DNA of 64,000 nucleotides from Providencia sneebia DSM 19967 (GTDB lineage Bacteria; Pseudomonadota; Gammaproteobacteria; Enterobacterales; Enterobacteriaceae). How positions within the stretch are numbered: the first letter of the stretch is position 1; every line of letters begins with the position of its first letter. The stretch covers positions 3,719,372 through 3,783,371 of the forward strand of contig NZ_CM001773.1 in assembly GCF_000314895.2 (NCBI RefSeq), given 5' to 3'. Positions 42,487 to 52,377 of this stretch are shown piece after piece. Made by a program: the position numbers and the translations under genes. The notes under the pieces are model-generated. The model was not told the DNA's origin and did no database searches. It worked only from the letters and a program-made list of their open reading frames with translations.

Positions 42487-44184
42487 TTATACTCCAATCA
42501 TATCAATATTTGCCGCGCCCGGTGGAACCATTGGATAAACCTTCTGATTCACATCAATCAAAGCATGAATGAGGCATGGTCCTTTGGTATTCATCATCTC
42601 ATCTAACGCCATTTGCGGATCTGCTTCTTTATTTAAATCACAGGTTTTTAAACCAAAACCTTCCGCTATTTTAATAAAGTCAGTTTGATAAGGATAAGCA
42701 GCTGCATAAATGCGGTTATCAAAAAACAGCTCTTGTTGTTGATAAACCATACCTAATGCTTGGTTATTCATTAAAATGATTTTAATATTGAGCTGATGTT
42801 CCGCTGCCGTTGCTAACTCCTGAATATTCATCATCAAACTACCATCCCCAGAAAAACACACTATTGTTTGTTCTGGATTGGCTAATGCAGCCCCAATTGC
42901 GGCCGGTAGGCCAAAGCCCATAGTTCCTAAACCACCGGAGGTTAGCCATTGGCGTGGGCGAGATAATGGGTAGGCTTGTGCAGCCCACATCTGATGCTGA
43001 CCAACATCTGTTGTTATAATTGCATCATCACCCGCAGCTTTTGCAGTCGCTAATACCAATCCATAATGGTTCAAAGGATTATCCGCTTCACTTAAATTTA
43101 ACGGGAAATCACGTTTCAATTCATTAACTCTGGTCATCCACTCTTCACGAAGGTTTTTATCCACTAAAGGTAACAGCAACTCAAGGATCTGCCCTGCATC
43201 AGCATGAATAGCAATATCAGGGCGCTTAATTTTACTGATTTCCGCTTTATCAATATCGACGTGAATGATTTTGGCATTCGGACAAAACTTTTCTGCTCGA
43301 CCAATCGCCCTATCATCAAAACGAGCACCAATAACAATTAACAAATCGGCTTCTTCCATGATCATATTGGTGCTACGAGCCGCATGCATGCCTAACATCC
43401 CTAAATACAACGGATGGTGCATTGGAATAGTGCCCAAAGCCATTAATGTCATCGTGGTCGGCAACGTTGCTTTTTGCGCAAAGGCAATTGCTGTTTCAGC
43501 TGAGCTAGAACTAATCACTCCACCACCAAAATAGAGTACAGGGCGTTTAGATTGATTAATCATCTCCACAGCTTGGAGCACTTTTTCCATATCAAAACTC
43601 GGTGCTTTATCTTTTGGCTGAACATCAGGTACATTGGCTAATTCAATTGTTGCGGTTTGAACATCTTTTGGGATATCAATCCAAACGGGTCCCGGGCGAC
43701 CTGATTCAGCAATGCGGAATGCATCACAAATAACCTGTGGCAGCTCGTTAATATCACGAACTAAGTAATTATGTTTCGTGATAGGAATGGAAATACCGTA
43801 AGTATCAACTTCTTGAAAAGCATCTGTACCAATCATTGAAGAAGGAACTTGCCCAGTAATACATACCAATGGAATAGAATCCAATTTAGCATCTGCAATC
43901 GCTGTCACTAAGTTGGTTGCACCTGGGCCACTTGATGAAATGCATACCGCTGCTTTTCCCGTTGAGCGAGCGATACCTTGTGCAATAAAGCCAGCGCCTT
44001 GCTCATGTCGAGCAAGAATATGACGTATTGTTTTGCTCTTACCCAATGCATCATAGAAAGGTAAGGCTGCCCCACCGGGAATGCCAGAAACAATAGTAAT
44101 CCCATGTTTTTCCAATAAATGGACAATCAATTCTGCGCCTGTAAAACAGGTTTTATTGGTTGATATTGTGCTCGACTCACTCAT
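42487..44184 (-). CDS. ilvB: acetolactate synthase isozyme I large subunit IlvB
   Basis: Thiamine diphosphate enzyme of valine, leucine and isoleucine synthesis that condenses pyruvate with pyruvate or 2-oxobutyrate. The ATG at 44184 ([19 protein letters not shown]) with AAGGA upstream gives 565 residues (E. coli 562); the longer frame from 44229 starts within the attenuator and is not the true start. [15 protein letters not shown] has the catalytic glutamate, [15 protein letters not shown] and [13 protein letters not shown] the cofactor-binding motif, and [12 protein letters not shown] closes the protein. Confidence 0.97.
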   Translation of the reverse strand: MSESSTISTNKTCFTGAELIVHLLEKHGITIVSGIPGGAALPFYDALGKSKTIRHILARHEQGAGFIAQGIARSTGKAAVCISSSGPGATNLVTAIADAKLDSIPLVCITGQVPSSMIGTDAFQEVDTYGISIPITKHNYLVRDINELPQVICDAFRIAESGRPGPVWIDIPKDVQTATIELANVPDVQPKDKAPSFDMEKVLQAVEMINQSKRPVLYFGGGVISSSSAETAIAFAQKATLPTTMTLMALGTIPMHHPLYLGMLGMHAARSTNMIMEEADLLIVIGARFDDRAIGRAEKFCPNAKIIHVDIDKAEISKIKRPDIAIHADAGQILELLLPLVDKNLREEWMTRVNELKRDFPLNLSEADNPLNHYGLVLATAKAAGDDAIITTDVGQHQMWAAQAYPLSRPRQWLTSGGLGTMGFGLPAAIGAALANPEQTIVCFSGDGSLMMNIQELATAAEHQLNIKIILMNNQALGMVYQQQELFFDNRIYAAAYPYQTDFIKIAEGFGLKTCDLNKEADPQMALDEMMNTKGPCLIHALIDVNQKVYPMVPPGAANIDMIGV

Positions 44185-44234
44185 AGTTTTATCCTTCACA
44201 CTAGCCGGAGGGTTCGAGCGGAGAGTCATAAAAA

Positions 44235-44263
44235 AACCCCGCTCGGTTTGCGCCGGCGGGGTT
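44235..44263 (-). terminator. ilvBN attenuator terminator
   Basis: On the minus strand AACCCCGC and GCGGGGTT form a GC-rich stem followed by TTTTTATG, 25 bases past the ivbL stop codon and 51 bases before the ilvB start. It is the terminator arm of a classical attenuator. Confidence 0.9.
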
Positions 44264-44287
44264 CTAATCTGCGTTGATTTGTACCCG

Positions 44288-44377
44288 TTACGGCGCTAAG
44301 CCCACGACCACCACCACACGCACGACCACCGCGGCACGTGGCGCGGTTAGTAGTAGGTTTGAATGATGAAGAGTCAT
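44288..44377 (-). CDS. ivbL: ilvBN leader peptide IvbL
   Basis: 29-residue leader peptide. It begins MTLHHSNLLLTAP, continues AAVVVRVVVVVGLAP and so has three leucines in a row and eight valines in a nine-residue block, matching the E. coli IvbL ending VVVVVGNAP. Slow reading of valine or leucine codons when the charged tRNAs are scarce would stop the terminator at 44235-44263 from forming. Too short for usual gene calling. Confidence 0.95.
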   Translation of the reverse strand: MTLHHSNLLLTAPRAAVVVRVVVVVGLAP

Positions 44378-44510
44378 GTTCACGGGTTTATCCTGTCTGT
44401 TTGAATGCGTTAAATTATTAATCATTATTTTGTGTAAGTGTTTTTAAGAAAACATATTTTTTTACTAATAACAATCATTTTTTCTATTTTTATCGCTATC
44501 AAAGTAAAAA

Positions 44511-44526
44511 CGTGATTAATATCACG
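44511..44526. promoter_or_regulatory. CRP-like palindrome upstream of ivbL-ilvBN
   Basis: CGTGATTAATATCACG is a perfect palindrome of the form (T)GTGA-6-TCAC, about 135 bases before ivbL. E. coli ilvBN is activated by cAMP-CRP, so this is the likely site. Confidence 0.7.
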
Positions 44527-44652
44527 TCAAATTTTTTTAGTTAATTATTCTTACTTTATTCAAATATGCAAAATAAATGAAAGGTCAATAAGATAAAAAG
44601 ATTGCCCGTTAAAGTATGGCGTCAACAAATCAATTTATACCCTAAAAAATAA

Positions 44653-44687
44653 AAACCCCTTTACAGCTTATTGCCATAAAGAGGTTT
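44653..44687 (-). terminator. terminator-like hairpin upstream of the ilv control region
   Basis: AAACCCCTTTA (44653-44663) pairs with TAAAGAGGTTT (44677-44687) apart from one position. On the minus strand it is followed by TTATTTTTTAG. Nothing recognisable is transcribed into it from 44690-45342 on the minus strand, so it may be left over from a lost gene. Confidence 0.6.
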
Positions 44688-44689
44688 AT

Positions 44690-45342
44690 TATTCATTTCT
44701 TATATCGTTAGTATTATTTTATTAGATTCAAGTTGTTATCTAAATAATAATACTCAACTAAATATAACCCTGCTCTATCTTAGAACGGTTATGGTTACCT
44801 TGTTAAAATGGATTGCCTATTAAGCCATTGTTAAATAAAAAATAAAAACCAACAACAACTAAAACGGTAAAGAATTTCGTTAAAAAGTCACGAAAACCAA
44901 TAAAACTTTATAAAAATACATCAAGCTATCTTGTATGCAATGATACCATTCTAATCGTGTATGAGTAACTACACTTATTTCTCTAAACATATATCTAGGA
45001 TTCTCAAAAGTAGCGTTTAATGCCTATTGAAATGGGAAGGGGGCGGGCTTGTTCCTCGACTCTGTAGACACATCCATGCATAAACAAAATTTGGTCAAAT
45101 GGTGAGTAAATAAAGTATTAGGTAAGAAGAGATGCCTGTTCTAACCAATAATATGGCGAAAGTGAGCTATACGATTTACTTAATTAGTAAGTTATGGATT
45201 AGATTAAGTACTGCGATCATCTTAGTGCTTAGTGTAAGTGCCCAAAGTCACAGGAACTGATCTACGTCACTGCTTTTCTAAATGGGAAGTATAAGAATGC
45301 AATTGACTGCAACTATTCACTAAATTGTACAAGAGCTAAAAA
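44690..45342. other. 650-base non-coding stretch before the RloC-like gene
   Basis: Mostly AT-rich with no convincing open frame, RNA gene or insertion sequence. A short G-rich stretch at 45033-45050 (GGGAAGGGGGCGGG) stands out. The promoter of the RloC-like gene must lie near the end; TATAAG at 45291-45296 is a possible -10 box. The composition and lack of genes fit an insertion hotspot. Confidence 0.5.
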
Positions 45343-47559
45343 ATGATTAACACCATAATATTAAAAGGTGTAGCTAGTTACTCACCAACTTCGCCAGTGG
45401 TTATTCAAACTGACAACAAGAAGATAAACCTATTCTATGGTTTAAATGGTTCTGGTAAGTCCACAATAGGTAAATTTTTACATTCTCCTGAATTACCCGA
45501 ATATCGAAACTGTTCCATTCAACCTCGTGAGTTGGTTGAAGATATCTTTGTTTACAATCAAGAATTTATACGTGGCAACTTCTATGAAATTCCTGACTTT
45601 CAGGGGGTATTCACTCTGAGCGAAGAAAACAAAGAAGCCGAACAAGCAATCGAAGAAGCAACAGAAAAAATAGCTCGCCTACACCAAAGTATCGAGGTTT
45701 CCAAAACAAAGATAAGTCGCAAGCAAAGTGACATAGAAAATGAAGAGACTTTACTAAAGGAATCTGTCTGGAAAGCAAAAACCACATATGAAAATGGCGC
45801 ACTAGATTTTTGTCTAGAAGGATTACGGAGAAACAAAGTTGGCTTTCTGAACAAGGTCAGATCAAGTAGTGGAAGTGTCACATCTACAATTGAATCTCTG
45901 CGAAAAGAGGCTCGTGAGTTAACAGGGCAAGACGGTAGTCTACGTCCAAACGTACCCAAGATTAGCCTTGATGTCAGTAACTTTGAAAATGCTCCGATTT
46001 TAACTCAAATTATTGTGGGATCTAAGGATTCATATCTATCCGACTTAGTCGAAAAACTAGGCAATTCTGACTGGGTAAAATCAGGTCTGGGATATATGAA
46101 ACCCGATAATCCGTGTCCTTTTTGCCAGCAAGAGTTAAGCTCATCGATTACTGAAGCGATCAATCAACTATTTGACGAGACATATTCCCAAAAAGTCAGC
46201 CAGATAGAAGGGTTATCTAGCAGCTACAGAGCTTTAGTTAACGATATTAAGAGCAAATTATCGGCTCCAGTATACGCTTTTGAAGATGGTGTAGTTACAT
46301 ATGGCTTCGTAGACAAGAGAGATCTACTGCTTGAAAAGTTATCAGCTAACTTGTCTCAAATTGATCTTAAAATCAGCAACCCGAGTACGGTGGTTACGCT
46401 TACCGATACGAGCACTCTAGTGGCAGATGTTAATACTGCGATAGACAAAATACAAAGAGATATAGATCTATTCAATGATAGGGTCAGAAACAAAAAAAGC
46501 CATTTGAATAGAATAGATTCGGAGTTTTGGGTGATCCTGAATGAGCAGTTTAGCGCTCTCATCGCAGCTTCAGATGAAAAGGTTAACGACCTTCAAGCTG
46601 AAATAGAAAAACTATCCGATGAAATCGGGCTGTTTCGTAGCCAAGAGATTGCTCAAAGAATTATCATTACTGAAAACCAGAAAAAAATAACTAACATTGA
46701 TTCGTCGATAAACAATATCAATCAACAACTGGTTGAGCTAGGTATACACAGTTTTAAAATTGTTAAAGCAGCAAACGATCAGCAACGTTACAAAATTGCC
46801 CGCCCTACAGGTGAAAGTGCTGACGTATATAACACCCTTAGTGAAGGAGAAAAAACACTCATTAGCTTTCTTTACTTCCTAGAGTGTGCTTCAGGTTCAA
46901 CAAACGAATCCTCTCCTGTTTTGCTGAACAACCGAATCGTTGTAATTGATGATCCTATTTCTAGCTTGTCACACAACTACGTCTATGATATTGCAGCCCT
47001 GATACATCACAAAGTCTTTAGTGAAAACTTCAAACAAGTCTTCCTACTGACGCATAACCTATTCTTTTTCCACGAATTATTAATGCTCAAGAACGCATCT
47101 AACAAATGCCCTGCTGGATATAAACTGTATAGAGTTGCCAAATCACAGTTTAGCCTCGTTTATGATTTAAAGAGGGATGAACTTCAAAATGATTACCAAA
47201 TGTATTGGCAAGTCGTCAAAGACAGTACTTCTAATCCAAGCTACGCACACATGCTACCCAACGCGATAAGAAATATACTGGAGCACTACTTCAATTTTGT
47301 TCATAAGAAAGAGTCACTAAAGCAAACATTGGAGCAATTAGGTCAAACAGAGTCAGATTTTAAGCCTTTGTTTAGGTACATAAATAGAGAGTCTCATTCT
47401 GATTCGATTAACCTAGTAGACTTTGAAAGAATCAATGCTGAAAGGTACATTGAAAAATTCAAACAGATATTTGTAAAAACTGGTTTCGAAGAACACTACA
47501 ACAGTATGATGGGGATTGAAAGCACGACTAAGATTGATGCAGAAGCAGAGTCTGCTTAA
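45343..47559 (+). CDS. AAA_13 family ATPase with zinc hook, RloC/PrrC-like anticodon nuclease candidate
   Basis: 738 residues. Walker A is GLNGSGKST (33-41) and a long coiled coil (about 95-190 and 280-465) is split by a zinc hook CPFC (258-261), as in RloC and Rad50/SMC-like proteins. The signature motif LSEGEKT is at 499-505, Walker B VVIDDPISS ends near 541, and LLTHN carries the switch histidine (571). The C-terminal part has Arg643-X3-Glu647 and His685 (RNILEHYF, NRESHS), resembling the Arg, Glu, His triad of the tRNA anticodon nucleases PrrC and RloC. RloC cuts tRNA after DNA damage or phage signals and is a suicide defence. No restriction-modification genes lie nearby; the gene is alone between ivbL and ssb. 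The nuclease role is inferred; a nuclease-free AAA_13 ATPase is the alternative. Confidence 0.85.
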   Translation: MINTIILKGVASYSPTSPVVIQTDNKKINLFYGLNGSGKSTIGKFLHSPELPEYRNCSIQPRELVEDIFVYNQEFIRGNFYEIPDFQGVFTLSEENKEAEQAIEEATEKIARLHQSIEVSKTKISRKQSDIENEETLLKESVWKAKTTYENGALDFCLEGLRRNKVGFLNKVRSSSGSVTSTIESLRKEARELTGQDGSLRPNVPKISLDVSNFENAPILTQIIVGSKDSYLSDLVEKLGNSDWVKSGLGYMKPDNPCPFCQQELSSSITEAINQLFDETYSQKVSQIEGLSSSYRALVNDIKSKLSAPVYAFEDGVVTYGFVDKRDLLLEKLSANLSQIDLKISNPSTVVTLTDTSTLVADVNTAIDKIQRDIDLFNDRVRNKKSHLNRIDSEFWVILNEQFSALIAASDEKVNDLQAEIEKLSDEIGLFRSQEIAQRIIITENQKKITNIDSSINNINQQLVELGIHSFKIVKAANDQQRYKIARPTGESADVYNTLSEGEKTLISFLYFLECASGSTNESSPVLLNNRIVVIDDPISSLSHNYVYDIAALIHHKVFSENFKQVFLLTHNLFFFHELLMLKNASNKCPAGYKLYRVAKSQFSLVYDLKRDELQNDYQMYWQVVKDSTSNPSYAHMLPNAIRNILEHYFNFVHKKESLKQTLEQLGQTESDFKPLFRYINRESHSDSINLVDFERINAERYIEKFKQIFVKTGFEEHYNSMMGIESTTKIDAEAESA

Positions 47560-47570
47560 TTGAAGCTTGG

Positions 47571-47794
47571 TGGGGCTACCGATGACACCTATCGTCTAGG
47601 GAGTGAACGAAGATGTTGACAAACATCTTCCCATTTTCCTAGGCGATAGCGTTGATATTTTCTAACATTGACAACTTTCGGTTTCATGTTAGCCACCTCG
47701 CATATCTGCGACAGTGATAGTCACTGACAACTCTTGCAAACCATTTACAAGCTGTAATTGTTGCATTTGTTGTTGGCAGTAGGCGGTAGCCCCA
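47571..47794. repeat. segment bounded by 11-bp inverted repeats, with nested hairpins
   Basis: TGGGGCTACCG (47571-47581) and CGGTAGCCCCA (47784-47794) are perfect inverted repeats 224 bases apart end to end. The segment begins 12 bases after the stop of the RloC-like gene. Inside it CTATCGTCTAGG (47589-47600) pairs with CCTAGGCGATAG (47638-47649), one mismatch, around a second hairpin GAAGATGTT/AACATCTTC (47609-47617, 47622-47630). Smaller stems follow (TCGCA/TGCGA, CAGTGA/TCACTG). I do not recognise the family. Confidence 0.65.
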
Positions 47795-48070
47795 GCTCAT
47801 TTATAGCAAATTCAGATTATTATATCTACCATAAAATGATTTCACGGTATCATTTTTCTGTTGCGAAACCATAAACTATTGTAAGGCAGAAACGCCAATC
47901 CAAACGTGGCACCTTTACCGTAATGTGTGTTTTGGGCCAAGGATGTGTTTGCAGTGATCGGCTCTAGCACATATCTGGACAAAAGCATCATAGCACGGAA
48001 TAGATTGAATCAGAGATGAGCTGAACTAAATAGAGAAGATGAACCGAGGAACTAATTTAACTGAGGTAAA

Positions 48071-48355
48071 TTAAAGTGCATTGGGTTGAAGGCTGGGTGA
48101 ACCAGATAACCCCATTGAAACAGCAATAACGGTCGCCTTGACCCAACGCAACATTTTGGTTTTCAGGCTATTATTCATAGGCTTATTCCTCTTAGTTGGT
48201 GTTTTCAGAACTGTTGTTTTATCCTTACGGATGGTTGTTGTTTCAGGAAGATTTGAACTTCCAAGTATACATGCTTCTAACTCTATGCTTATTGGCGATG
48301 ATGTTTCTACGCTATAGGCCAAGCAGATGCCGCTACCGCCTTCATGCCAATGCAC
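48071..48355 (-). CDS. doubtful 94-codon open frame inside the MITE-like element
   Basis: The frame begins at a GTG and ends at a TAA that both lie in the terminal inverted repeats, so it fills the element from end to end. Weak ribosome site. The product (MHWHEGGSGICLAYSV at the start, MGLSGSPSLQPNAL at the end) resembles nothing I know. It is probably non-coding. Confidence 0.15.
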   Translation of the reverse strand: MHWHEGGSGICLAYSVETSSPISIELEACILGSSNLPETTTIRKDKTTVLKTPTKRNKPMNNSLKTKMLRWVKATVIAVSMGLSGSPSLQPNAL

Positions 48356-48360
48356 TTTAA
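48071..48360. mobile_element. MITE-like element with 25-bp terminal inverted repeats
   Basis: The ends TTAAAGTGCATTGG..TGAAGGC.G are inverted copies (48071-48095 and 48336-48360) that match at 22 of 25 positions. The 290-base segment encodes no transposase. It lies between the RloC-like gene and ssb. No clear target duplication is visible next to the ends, although TAAA/TTTAA at the borders may hide a short one. It looks like a non-autonomous insertion; the parent element is unknown to me. Confidence 0.6.
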
Positions 48361-48526
48361 CCAGTTGAATATAGCACGAAAACCTCTGAAGATGAATGTA
48401 ATTTAAATGTGTATTGAACGGTAACTAGCGTAGATCATTTCTGATTTTTATTGATAAGTTCAAGTCGCCATTTGAAATACTTTTGTCTTCATTCTGTCCT
48501 TAAACCTACTAAAAAATAGCATAAAA

Positions 48527-48563
48527 AAAGTTTACAGAAGTTGCAAGACTCACTGTAAACTTT
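48527..48563 (-). terminator. terminator of ssb
   Basis: AAAGTTTACAG and CTGTAAACTTT form an 11-bp stem; on the minus strand TTTTATG follows, 68 bases past the ssb stop. Confidence 0.85.
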
Positions 48564-48630
48564 TATCCCAAACCTTTGTTATATTTAATTTAAATAATCA
48601 AACTTAACAAAAATAGGCCTCAGATAATTG

Positions 48631-49152
48631 CTAGAACGGGATATCATCATCGAAGTCGATTGGTGGTTCATTATTTTGTGGTGCAGGTGCTTGTGAACGT
48701 GCTGGCGCACCGCCGCCACTGAATTGTTGTGATGCAGCAGGTTGTTGAGGTTGACCCCAGCCGCCTTGGCCGCTACCTTGGCTTTGACCTGAAGAATCAC
48801 CACCGCGGCCACCCAACATTTGCATTGAGCCACCAATATTAACAACAACTTCTGTGGTGTAGCGGTCTTGACCACTTTGGTCTTGCCACTTACGAGTTTG
48901 CAAAGAACCTTCAATGTAAACTTGAGAACCTTTTTTCAGGTATTCGCCAGCAACTTCCGCTAATTTCCCGAAAATCACAACACGGTGCCATTCGGTTTTT
49001 TCACGCATTTCGCCAGTTTGTTTATCGCGCCAGCTTTCAGAAGTTGCCAGAGTTAGGTTTGCAACTGCACCACCGTTAGGCATGTAACGGATTTCAGGAT
49101 CTTGCCCTAAGTTACCGATAAGAATTACTTTATTTACGCCTCTGCTGGCCAT
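48631..49152 (-). CDS. ssb: single-stranded DNA-binding protein Ssb
   Basis: Tetrameric protein that coats single-stranded DNA in replication, repair and recombination. 173 residues (E. coli 178). The N-terminal OB fold shows [40 protein letters not shown] and [21 protein letters not shown] flexible Gly/Gln/Pro tail from about 115 leads to the acidic tip DFDDDIPF that binds partner proteins. Divergent from uvrA, with which it shares a LexA site. Confidence 0.98.
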   Translation of the reverse strand: MASRGVNKVILIGNLGQDPEIRYMPNGGAVANLTLATSESWRDKQTGEMREKTEWHRVVIFGKLAEVAGEYLKKGSQVYIEGSLQTRKWQDQSGQDRYTTEVVVNIGGSMQMLGGRGGDSSGQSQGSGQGGWGQPQQPAASQQFSGGGAPARSQAPAPQNNEPPIDFDDDIPF

Positions 49153-49367
49153 TTAAATACTCCTGATGCATTAAATTTTAATCACTGTATTGACCGTGAA
49201 GTTTAGCACGGTCGACTTACATTGCCTATGTATTGCAGATGAAATTGAAAATTGCTTCTTCAATTTGCGAGTGGTTTTGAAAAAATTTATGAGAATCGCT
49301 TTGAAAATTTTATTTCTGCCATCTTAATCAATTTCGACAGCTCGCGAAAATACTTTTTCATAAAACA

Positions 49368-49383
49368 CTGTATATTCATTCAG
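49368..49383. promoter_or_regulatory. LexA (SOS) box between ssb and uvrA
   Basis: CTGTATATTCATTCAG has the CTG-10-CAG LexA pattern and is the same sequence as the E. coli uvrA SOS box. It lies 64 bases before uvrA in the 295-base divergent region, so it can control uvrA and one ssb promoter. Confidence 0.9.
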
Positions 49384-49447
49384 TCGAAGTTGTGCGATAA
49401 TGTTTGGCTTATGATTGTTCACTATCAAATCATCCGGGAAGTGGTAA

Positions 49448-52282
49448 ATGGATAATATCGAAGTACGCGGTGCCCGCACCCATAATCTGAAAAACATCAA
49501 TCTCATCATCCCCCGCGACAAGCTGATAGTCATTACGGGTTTGTCAGGATCAGGAAAGTCATCACTTGCTTTTGATACATTGTACGCGGAAGGGCAGCGC
49601 CGTTATGTCGAATCCTTATCTGCTTACGCAAGGCAATTTCTATCTTTGATGGAAAAGCCTGATGTTGATCATATCGAAGGGTTATCGCCGGCTATTTCGA
49701 TTGAACAAAAATCAACATCACACAACCCAAGATCGACAGTTGGAACAATTACCGAAATTCATGATTATTTAAGGCTCCTATTTGCCCGGGTTGGTGAACC
49801 ACGTTGTCCTGATCACGATATTCCCCTTGCGGCACAAACTGTCAGCCAAATGGTCGATAATGTTTTAGCGCAGCCGACAGATCGCCGCATGATGCTACTC
49901 GCACCTGTCGTGAAAGATCGGAAGGGTGAACATGTTAAATTATTAGATAACTTGGCATCCCAAGGCTACATTCGTGCGCGTATTGACGGAGAAGTCTGTG
50001 ATCTGTCTGATCCACCAACTCTCGAACTACAAAAGAAACATACCATTGAAGTTGTCGTGGATCGTTTTAAAATTCGCGATGATATTGCTCAACGCTTAGC
50101 TGAATCTTTTGAAACCGCACTCGATCTTTCTGGTGGGACAGCTGTTGTTGCTGATATGGATGATCCAAATGCTGAAGAACTTATTTTTTCAGCAAACTTT
50201 GCCTGCCCTGTCTGTGGTTATAGCATGGTGGAATTGGAGCCGCGCTTATTTTCCTTCAATAACCCAGCCGGAGCCTGCCCAAGTTGTGATGGACTTGGCG
50301 TACAACAATTTTTTGATCCTGAAAGAGTCATCCAAAGTACTGAGATTTCACTTGCAGGTGGCGCAATTCGTGGTTGGGATCGCCGCAATTTTTACTATTT
50401 TCAAATGCTGATGTCATTGGCTGAACATTATAAATTTGATGTTGAAGCACCTTATGATTCACTCAGCCCAGACATTCAAAAAGTGATTCTTTACGGGTCC
50501 GGCAAGGAAACCATTGAATTTAAATACCGTAATGACCGCGGTGATATTACTATCCGCCATCACCCTTTTGAAGGCGTTCTGAATAACATGGAACGGCGTT
50601 ATAAAGAGACGGAATCTACCGCCGTACGTGAAGAACTCGCCAAATATATTAGTAACCGACCTTGTGTTTCATGCCACGGTACCCGCTTACGCAAAGAAGC
50701 ACGCTATGTTTTTGTTGAAAATACGACATTGCCTGAAATTGCTGACTACAGTATTGGTCATGCTATGGAATTTTTCCAAAATTTAAAACTTAGTGGTCAA
50801 CGGGCGCAAATAGCAGAAAAAGTACTAAAAGAAATTGGCGATCGCTTGAAATTTTTAGTGAATGTCGGCCTTAATTACTTAACTCTTTCTCGCTCTGCCG
50901 ATACTTTGTCTGGTGGTGAGGCGCAACGTATTCGTCTTGCAAGCCAAATTGGTGCAGGTCTTGTTGGTGTGATGTATGTTCTTGATGAACCATCAATTGG
51001 CTTACATCAACGCGATAATGATCGTTTATTAGAAACCTTAATTCATCTGCGTGACCTCGGTAATACTGTGATTGTTGTTGAGCATGATGAAGATGCGATA
51101 CGTGCAGCAGATCATATTATTGATATTGGACCTGGTGCCGGTGTTCATGGTGGGCAAATTGTCGCCCAAGGCACATTAGAAGATATTGTCTCAAACCCAG
51201 AATCACTAACCGGTAAATTCTTAAGTGGTGAACGTCGGATTGATATTCCAAAACAGCGGATACCTGTTGATAAAGATAAAGTGCTCAAAATTATTGGCGC
51301 AAAAGGCAATAATTTAAAAAATGTCACTTTAACTCTGCCTGTTGGTTTATTTACCTGTATTACTGGCGTTTCAGGATCAGGCAAATCAACTTTGATCAAT
51401 GACACCTTGTTCCCGATCGCGCAAAGACAATTAAATGGTGCAACAACCATCACGCCAGCACCTTATTTAGAAGTCGAAGGGCTAGAACACTTTGATAAAG
51501 TGATTGATATTGACCAAAGCCCTATTGGGCGCACACCGCGTTCTAACCCTGCAACTTATACGGGTGTCTTTACCCCAATTCGTGAGCTATTTGCTGGTGT
51601 GCCCGAATCACGTACTCGCGGCTACAATCCAGGCCGTTTTAGCTTCAACGTCAAAGGTGGACGCTGTGAAGCTTGCCAAGGTGATGGTGTTATCAAAGTA
51701 GAAATGCACTTTTTGCCTGATGTGTATGTTCCTTGCGATCAATGTAAAGGTAAGCGCTATAACAGAGAAACGTTAGAAATAAAGTACAAAAGTAAAAATA
51801 TTCATGAAGTGCTGGATATGACCATTGAAGAAGCTCGTGAATTTTTTGATGCGGTGCCTGCGCTGGCGCGTAAGCTGCAAACTTTGATTGATGTAGGGCT
51901 TTCCTATATTCGTTTAGGGCAATCTGCCACTACATTATCCGGTGGTGAAGCACAGCGGGTTAAACTGGCGCGTGAATTATCTAAACGCGGAACGGGTCAA
52001 ACTCTCTATATTCTTGATGAACCAACCACAGGTCTACATTTCGCAGATATTCAGCAACTATTGAAGGTATTACATCAATTACGTGACCAAGGAAATACCA
52101 TTGTTGTCATTGAGCATAATCTTGATGTAATCAAAACAGCGGATTGGATTGTTGATTTAGGTCCTGAAGGTGGTAGTGGTGGCGGTGAAATTTTAATTTC
52201 CGGTACACCTGAAAAAGTTGCAGAATGTGAAAAATCACACACGGCCCGTTTCTTAAAACCTATTTTAGAACGGGGTTACTAG
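49448..52282 (+). CDS. uvrA: excinuclease ABC subunit UvrA
   Basis: Damage-recognising ATPase of nucleotide excision repair, dimeric, loading UvrB. 944 residues (E. coli 940). Two ABC ATPase halves: Walker [11 protein letters not shown] (31-40) and [10 protein letters not shown] (about 640), each with a signature SGGEAQR and a Walker [12 protein letters not shown] or [11 protein letters not shown]. Zinc modules CPVC/CPSC, CVSC and CEAC/CDQC are present. SOS control through the upstream LexA box. Confidence 0.98.
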   Translation: MDNIEVRGARTHNLKNINLIIPRDKLIVITGLSGSGKSSLAFDTLYAEGQRRYVESLSAYARQFLSLMEKPDVDHIEGLSPAISIEQKSTSHNPRSTVGTITEIHDYLRLLFARVGEPRCPDHDIPLAAQTVSQMVDNVLAQPTDRRMMLLAPVVKDRKGEHVKLLDNLASQGYIRARIDGEVCDLSDPPTLELQKKHTIEVVVDRFKIRDDIAQRLAESFETALDLSGGTAVVADMDDPNAEELIFSANFACPVCGYSMVELEPRLFSFNNPAGACPSCDGLGVQQFFDPERVIQSTEISLAGGAIRGWDRRNFYYFQMLMSLAEHYKFDVEAPYDSLSPDIQKVILYGSGKETIEFKYRNDRGDITIRHHPFEGVLNNMERRYKETESTAVREELAKYISNRPCVSCHGTRLRKEARYVFVENTTLPEIADYSIGHAMEFFQNLKLSGQRAQIAEKVLKEIGDRLKFLVNVGLNYLTLSRSADTLSGGEAQRIRLASQIGAGLVGVMYVLDEPSIGLHQRDNDRLLETLIHLRDLGNTVIVVEHDEDAIRAADHIIDIGPGAGVHGGQIVAQGTLEDIVSNPESLTGKFLSGERRIDIPKQRIPVDKDKVLKIIGAKGNNLKNVTLTLPVGLFTCITGVSGSGKSTLINDTLFPIAQRQLNGATTITPAPYLEVEGLEHFDKVIDIDQSPIGRTPRSNPATYTGVFTPIRELFAGVPESRTRGYNPGRFSFNVKGGRCEACQGDGVIKVEMHFLPDVYVPCDQCKGKRYNRETLEIKYKSKNIHEVLDMTIEEAREFFDAVPALARKLQTLIDVGLSYIRLGQSATTLSGGEAQRVKLARELSKRGTGQTLYILDEPTTGLHFADIQQLLKVLHQLRDQGNTIVVIEHNLDVIKTADWIVDLGPEGGSGGGEILISGTPEKVAECEKSHTARFLKPILERGY

Positions 52283-52321
52283 GTTGATGATTAGTCACAA
52301 CTAACTCATTAGAATACCAAT

Positions 52322-52351
52322 AAAAAACGCAGCACTTTGTCTGCGTTTTTT
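52322..52351. terminator. bidirectional terminator between uvrA and tyrB
   Basis: AAAAAACGCAG and CTGCGTTTTTT form an 11-bp stem with an 8-base loop between the convergent genes uvrA and tyrB. Confidence 0.9.
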
Positions 52352-52377
52352 ATTATTTTATCATTTTACTATATCAA

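Noticed and set aside
48331..48341. ops element for RfaH on the minus strand (GGCGGTAGCGG)
   Set aside because: The conserved T after GGCGGTAGNN is absent, and it lies at the end of the repeat element rather than in an operon leader.
45258..48437. TGATCTACG at 45258-45266 and its inverse at 48429-48437 as ends of a larger element around the RloC-like gene
   Set aside because: Only nine bases match and the flanks differ; this can occur by chance.
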